Shown here: positions 6,293 through 9,192 of the stretch, one piece after another | Layout: every line of letters starts with the position of its first letter | Numbering within the stretch: the stretch's first letter is position 1 | From: Akkermansia muciniphila | GTDB lineage: Bacteria > Verrucomicrobiota > Verrucomicrobiia > Limisphaerales > SXTU01 | Length of the DNA: 9,192 bases | NCBI GenBank assembly: GCA_945872195.1 | Contig: CAMBZO010000076.1 | Location: 1-9,192 of the forward strand | Reading direction: 5' to 3' | The notes under the pieces: model-generated | The model's input: the letters and a program-made list of their open reading frames with translations, nothing else | Databases searched by the model: none | Told to the model about the DNA's origin: nothing | Translations under genes and position numbers: made by a program

Positions 6293-7351
6293 GTGACGAT
6301 TCTGTCCCTGCACGAACTCCACGCCGCACTCGGCGCGACCTTCCTCACCGTTCACGGCGCGGAAGTCGTCGCCGGCTATGGTGACGCCGTGGGAGAACTC
6401 ACCGCCCTGCGCGACGCCGTGGGTATCCTCGACCTCAGCCACCGCAGCCGCCTTTGCCTGATGGGCGCAGACCGCGTGAAATTTCTCCACGGCCAAGTCA
6501 CCAACGACGTGCAACGTCTCGCGGTCGGCGAGGGCTGCTACGCCGCCCTCGTCAACGCGAAGGGCAAGATGCACAGCGACCTGAGCATCTACCGCCTCAC
6601 CGACGAACTCCTCCTCGACTTTGAGCCGGGCTACACCGCCGCCGTCGCGCAACGCTTGGAGAAATACATCATCACCGACGACGTGCAGTTCCTCGACGCC
6701 GCCCCGCACTACGGCCTCCTCAGCGTGCAAGGCCCCCGCGCCGCCGAGACAGTCTTGGCGCTGGGACTGGATTGGAAACTGCCGGAGAAGCCCCTCGCCT
6801 TGAGCGCCCACGCCGACCCCACGCTCGGGCAGCTTTACCTGATGCGCCGTGCTAGCAGCGGCTTCGACCTCTTCCTCCCCACCGCCGCGCTCGGTGCCGT
6901 CTTCGACAAACTCCTCGCCGCCGCGAAAGCCCTCGGCGGCCGCGCCTGCGGTTGGCAAGCGCTGGAGCACGCCCGCATCGCCGCTGGCATCCCGCGCTTC
7001 GGTCAGGACATGGATGAAACCAACCTCCCGCCCGAAGCCGGCCTCGAGGCCCGCGCCATCAGCTACAGCAAAGGCTGCTACATCGGCCAGGAAGTCATCG
7101 CCCGCATCCGCACCTACGGCCAAGTCGCAAAAAACCTCCGCCCCCTCCGCCTCCCCGCCGACCTTCCCACCGTGCCCGCGTGTGGGGACAAGCTATTCGC
7201 AGGTGACAAGGAAGTCGGCCACCTCACCAGCGCCATCCCCGGTCACGCCCTCGGCTACGTGCGCAAGGAACACAATGCACCGGGCACCGAGCTCACGCTT
7301 CGGACGGCAGCGGGGGATTGCCGTGCGATTGTGCAGGCAATTCCCGCGTGA
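6293..7351 (+). CDS. ygfZ: YgfZ/GcvT-type folate-binding protein
   Basis: This is a 352-residue cytoplasmic protein of the tetrahydrofolate-binding GcvT/YgfZ/IBA57 superfamily. An early DLSHRSRL segment is followed by FLHGQVTNDV, typical of YgfZ. The C-terminal half carries the diagnostic KGCYIGQE motif (residues 260-267, C262), which separates YgfZ proteins from true glycine-cleavage T-proteins. E. coli YgfZ is of similar size (326 residues) and helps assemble or repair iron-sulfur enzymes; that role here is by analogy. The start is a GTG at 6293 with no clear ribosome-binding sequence. It lies 72 bases after the decaheme gene, on the same strand, past a possible terminator. Its proximity to an operon needing up to five iron-sulfur clusters is suggestive but not proof of linkage. 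Confidence 0.87.
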   Translation: MTILSLHELHAALGATFLTVHGAEVVAGYGDAVGELTALRDAVGILDLSHRSRLCLMGADRVKFLHGQVTNDVQRLAVGEGCYAALVNAKGKMHSDLSIYRLTDELLLDFEPGYTAAVAQRLEKYIITDDVQFLDAAPHYGLLSVQGPRAAETVLALGLDWKLPEKPLALSAHADPTLGQLYLMRRASSGFDLFLPTAALGAVFDKLLAAAKALGGRACGWQALEHARIAAGIPRFGQDMDETNLPPEAGLEARAISYSKGCYIGQEVIARIRTYGQVAKNLRPLRLPADLPTVPACGDKLFAGDKEVGHLTSAIPGHALGYVRKEHNAPGTELTLRTAAGDCRAIVQAIPA

Positions 7352-7386
7352 CTTTCCGCCGGCTGCGTGGCATTTCCTCCGCCGCT

Positions 7387-7986
7387 ATGAAACAAACTCT
7401 GTTGCTCTCCGCCACCGCTTTGCTCCTCAGCTTGGGCGTCGTCTCCGCGCCTGCGCAGGACAAGAAGGAAACCAAACCCGCCGCGAAGGAAGTCGCCGTG
7501 CTCAAGTTCAAAGACTTCGGCGACATCGTCGTGGAGTTCTTCCCGGACGTCGCGCCCAAGACCGTGGAGAACTTCAAGAAGCTCGCGAAAGAAAAGTTTT
7601 ACGACGGCACGCAGTCGCACCGCCTCATCCCCGGCTTCATGATCCAGCTCGGCGACCCCTTCACCAAAGATCCGAGCAAGGAAGCCTTCTGGGGCACCGG
7701 CGACCCCGGCTACAAGATCAAGGCGGAGTTCAACGCCCGCCCGCATGACAAGGGCGTGCTCTCCATGGCCCGCAGCTCCGACCCCGATTCCGCCGGCAGC
7801 CAGTTCTTCATCTGCTTCAAGCGCGCCACCAACCTCGACAACCAATACACCGTCTTCGGTAAAGTCCTCAAAGGCCTCGACGTGCTCGACAAACTGGAGG
7901 CTGTGCCCACCGCGCCCCGTGACCGCCCCACGCGCCCCGTCGTCCTCGAAAGCATCAAAGTCGTCCCCGCCGACTCCATCAAGTAA
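7387..7986 (+). CDS. Secreted cyclophilin-type peptidyl-prolyl cis-trans isomerase
   Basis: This 199-residue protein is predicted to catalyse proline isomerisation during folding in the periplasm. ATG 7387 gives a classical signal peptide (MKQT, then a Leu-rich core to about residue 19, with APAQ near 21-24). The cyclophilin domain runs from about residue 36 to the end. It keeps the catalytic Arg (R79) in SHRLIPGFMIQ and the GSQFF motif (137-141). Ser replaces the usual Phe in FHR, and QLGD replaces QGGD, so activity or specificity may differ. The human CypA Trp121 and His126 positions appear as Asn and Tyr (NLDNQYTVFG); the Tyr is common in bacterial cyclophilins. It is followed after 24 bases by a cytoplasmic paralogue. 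The 35-base gap from the ygfZ-like gene shows no ribosome-binding sequence. Confidence 0.93.
   Translation: MKQTLLLSATALLLSLGVVSAPAQDKKETKPAAKEVAVLKFKDFGDIVVEFFPDVAPKTVENFKKLAKEKFYDGTQSHRLIPGFMIQLGDPFTKDPSKEAFWGTGDPGYKIKAEFNARPHDKGVLSMARSSDPDSAGSQFFICFKRATNLDNQYTVFGKVLKGLDVLDKLEAVPTAPRDRPTRPVVLESIKVVPADSIK
7690..7745 (+). repeat. Direct repeat copy 1 within cyclophilin pair (53/56 identical)
   Basis: This 56-base stretch encodes WGTGDPGYKIKAEFN and the start of the following RPH segment. It matches 8233-8288 in the next gene at 53 of 56 positions, with an offset of 543 bases. It is the most conserved part of the two paralogues. Confidence 0.85.
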
Positions 7987-8010
7987 CCGTCTGTTTTACT
8001 GCACCCACAC

Positions 8011-8547
8011 ATGAGCACCCCCGCCCCCGCCAACGAAGTCGCCCTCATCAACACCTGCCACGGCCAGATGGTCGTCGAGTTCTGGTCCGACGTCGCCCCC
8101 GGCCACGTCGAGAACTTCAAGAAGCTCGCCCGCCAAGGGTTCTACGACGGCACCGCGTTCCACCGCGTCGTGAAAGGCTTCATGATCCAGGGCGGCGACC
8201 CGCTCACCAAAGACGTCGCGAATGAAGCCCGTTGGGGCACCGGCGATCCCGGCTACAAGATCAAGGCCGAGTTCAACGACCGCCCGCACGTCCGGGGCGT
8301 GCTCTCCGCCGCTCGCTCCCAAGACCCCAACAGCGCCGGCTGCCAGTTCTTCGTCTGCCTCGGCGACGCCAAGTTCCTCGACCGCCAATACACCGCCTTC
8401 GGCAAAGTCATCGCCGGCGACGCGGTGCTCGAAGCCATCGGCAGCGTGGAAACCAAGAACGCCGGCGGTGGTGAGAAGAGCCGCCCGACGCGCCGCATGA
8501 GCGTGGAGACGGTGCAGATCGTCCCGCGCGACTCGGTGAAGGCGTAA
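8011..8547 (+). CDS. Cytoplasmic cyclophilin-type peptidyl-prolyl cis-trans isomerase
   Basis: This 178-residue protein has no signal peptide and is presumably the cytosolic counterpart of the exported cyclophilin directly upstream. It keeps the canonical FHR (50-52) with catalytic R52, GFMIQGGD, and the QFF core (112-114) preceded by C111 in place of the usual Ser. FLDRQYTAFG carries the Phe and Tyr substitutions common in bacterial members. The two proteins share long identical blocks and are clearly paralogues from a tandem duplication. ATG 8011 is chosen because it follows the upstream stop by 24 bases and begins a short flexible leader (MSTPAPANE). No Shine-Dalgarno is present. A single transcript with the upstream gene is likely. 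Confidence 0.93.
   Translation: MSTPAPANEVALINTCHGQMVVEFWSDVAPGHVENFKKLARQGFYDGTAFHRVVKGFMIQGGDPLTKDVANEARWGTGDPGYKIKAEFNDRPHVRGVLSAARSQDPNSAGCQFFVCLGDAKFLDRQYTAFGKVIAGDAVLEAIGSVETKNAGGGEKSRPTRRMSVETVQIVPRDSVKA
8233..8288 (+). repeat. Direct repeat copy 2 within cyclophilin pair
   Basis: This is the partner of the stretch at 7690-7745. Two of the three differences are at codon third positions (gac/gat, gcg/gcc); one changes Ala to Asp. Confidence 0.85.
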
Positions 8548-8552
8548 CGTCT

Positions 8553-8756
8553 TTGAACGTGGAACTGGCCCAACTCGCACAGGCGCTGGTGGCTGTCGGT
8601 TGCCCACCGGAGAAAGCTGGCGAGATGGCGGCGCAACTGGACAAGCGCGCCCGCCAGCTCTCGGCGGAGCGCAACCAATCCTACGAGCAAGCCCTCGCGC
8701 ACTTGCTGACCCTCATGAGCCAAGGGTGGGCCGCACCACAGGCGCGCGGAAAGTGA
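8553..8756 (+). CDS. Small helical hypothetical protein
   Basis: This 67-residue reading frame begins with TTG at 8553, five bases after the cyclophilin stop; GTG at 8559 is an alternative start (65 residues). The product is predicted to be nearly all alpha-helical, soluble and cytoplasmic, with a central GCPPEKAGEMAAQLDKRA segment and a C-terminal SYEQALAHLLTLMSQGW helix. The helix-loop-helix pattern with a Gly-Cys-Pro turn loosely recalls UBA-like bundles, but I assign no function. It is probably real: it fills the gap between two genes, has amino-acid composition of a folded protein, and resembles small proteins I associate with Verrucomicrobiota (from memory, unverified). Confidence 0.65.
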   Translation: MNVELAQLAQALVAVGCPPEKAGEMAAQLDKRARQLSAERNQSYEQALAHLLTLMSQGWAAPQARGK

Positions 8757-8769
8757 CAGCCGCCGCCGC

Positions 8770-9192
8770 TCAAGCTCGCTTCACCGACTTCGTCTGCCCG
8801 GACTTCGCCGCCTCGTAGAAGGCATAAATCGTGTCCAGCACCCGCATCCCCTCGCGGCCGGTCACGGGCGGTGGCTGCAATCCCGCGCTCGCGCGGGCGC
8901 ACGCGTGGACGAAGGGCGTGTAACCGCCCGGCTCATTCGGCGGCGTGTAGTTTTGCACGCCGCTGACCTTCGGCTCAGCGGTGGAATACCACTTCAGGCT
9001 GACCTCGGGCTGGTGATTCAGCTCCAGCCAGCCCTGCTCGCCCCAAACCTTGATGTGCTGGTGGTAACCGCGGTCGAGGTAGTAGCCGCTGGTCATGGTG
9101 CCGAACATCCCGTTGGTGAAACGTAACGCGGCGGCGTTCGAGTCCTCCACGTCCATCGGTTGCCCGCCGACGTTGCCGGAGAAGCCCGCGAC
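8770..9192 (-). CDS. Gfo/Idh/MocA-family oxidoreductase, C-terminal part
   Basis: The last 140 residues of a probable NAD(P)-dependent sugar or inositol dehydrogenase-like protein run from the right edge of the window to the TGA at 8772-8770. The frame stays open to base 9192, so the Met at 9156 is internal and not the start. The fragment contains the beta-sheet substrate domain typical of the family (ALRFTNGMFGTMTSGYYLD, then a WGEQGWLEL strand) and ends with the usual GREGMRVLDTIYAFYEAAKSG region, in which a helix packs back on the nucleotide-binding domain. The Rossmann domain and catalytic EKP motif lie outside the window, so substrate cannot be inferred. It converges on the small hypothetical gene with 13 bases between stops and no obvious terminator. 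Confidence 0.88.
   Translation of the reverse strand, partial: VAGFSGNVGGQPMDVEDSNAAALRFTNGMFGTMTSGYYLDRGYHQHIKVWGEQGWLELNHQPEVSLKWYSTAEPKVSGVQNYTPPNEPGGYTPFVHACARASAGLQPPPVTGREGMRVLDTIYAFYEAAKSGQTKSVKRA

Noticed and set aside
5480..7123. Long open frame on the minus strand (547 codons)
   Set aside because: It lies antisense to two well-supported genes (decaheme cytochrome and ygfZ-like), is rich in Ala, Gly, Val and Glu without recognisable motifs, and reflects the lack of stops in GC-rich antisense DNA.
6293..7351. Glycine cleavage system T-protein (gcvT)
   Set aside because: The KGCYIGQE motif marks YgfZ-like proteins, and no gcvH or gcvP lies nearby.
1..9192. tRNA, rRNA, CRISPR, insertion sequence, prophage or integrase features
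   Set aside because: No regularly spaced repeats, terminal inverted repeats, transposase or integrase motifs, or cloverleaf-like sequences were seen; intergenic space is too small for most.

Overview
The window is dense, GC-rich bacterial DNA. Almost every base is coding, intergenic gaps are short, and most starts lack a clear Shine-Dalgarno sequence. Taken together, the multiheme cytochromes, the Gfo/Idh/MocA-type oxidoreductase, the paired cyclophilins and a small helical protein of a kind I associate with Verrucomicrobiota suggest the Verrucomicrobiota/Planctomycetota group. That placement is inference; no rRNA or other marker gene is present.

Positions 1-530 (minus strand) hold the N-terminal part of an exported multiheme cytochrome c that runs off the left edge. 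A 103-base divergent gap (531-633) separates it from the main block, four tightly packed plus-strand genes at 634-6220. In order these are: (1) a membrane-anchored FAD/NAD(P)H/[2Fe-2S] reductase; (2) an unusual protein with two cyclic-nucleotide-binding-like domains fused to a ferredoxin module with 16 cysteines, enough for four [4Fe-4S] clusters; (3) a five-helix membrane protein with two H-x13-H pairs, the pattern of a diheme cytochrome b; (4) a decaheme cytochrome c with an N-terminal cysteine-rich cytoplasmic domain and one membrane anchor. The three junctions are a 5-base gap, an ATGA overlap and a zero-base gap, so this is almost certainly one translationally coupled operon.

Read together, these genes form a complete inferred electron path across the inner membrane: NAD(P)H to FAD to [2Fe-2S] to [4Fe-4S] clusters to two b hemes to ten c hemes in the periplasm. 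It could also run in reverse. The CRP-like domains on the iron-sulfur subunit suggest direct control of the protein by a small ligand. No substrate-binding catalytic subunit is visible, so the terminal donor or acceptor is unknown. This module is the best candidate for an undescribed system in the window.

Downstream on the plus strand are a YgfZ-type folate-binding protein (6293-7351), a secreted and a cytoplasmic cyclophilin in tandem (7387-7986, 8011-8547), and a 67-residue hypothetical protein (8553-8756). The right edge is the C-terminal part of a Gfo/Idh/MocA-family oxidoreductase on the minus strand (8770 to beyond 9192), converging on the small gene with a 13-base gap. No tRNA, rRNA, CRISPR array, insertion sequence or integrase was seen.
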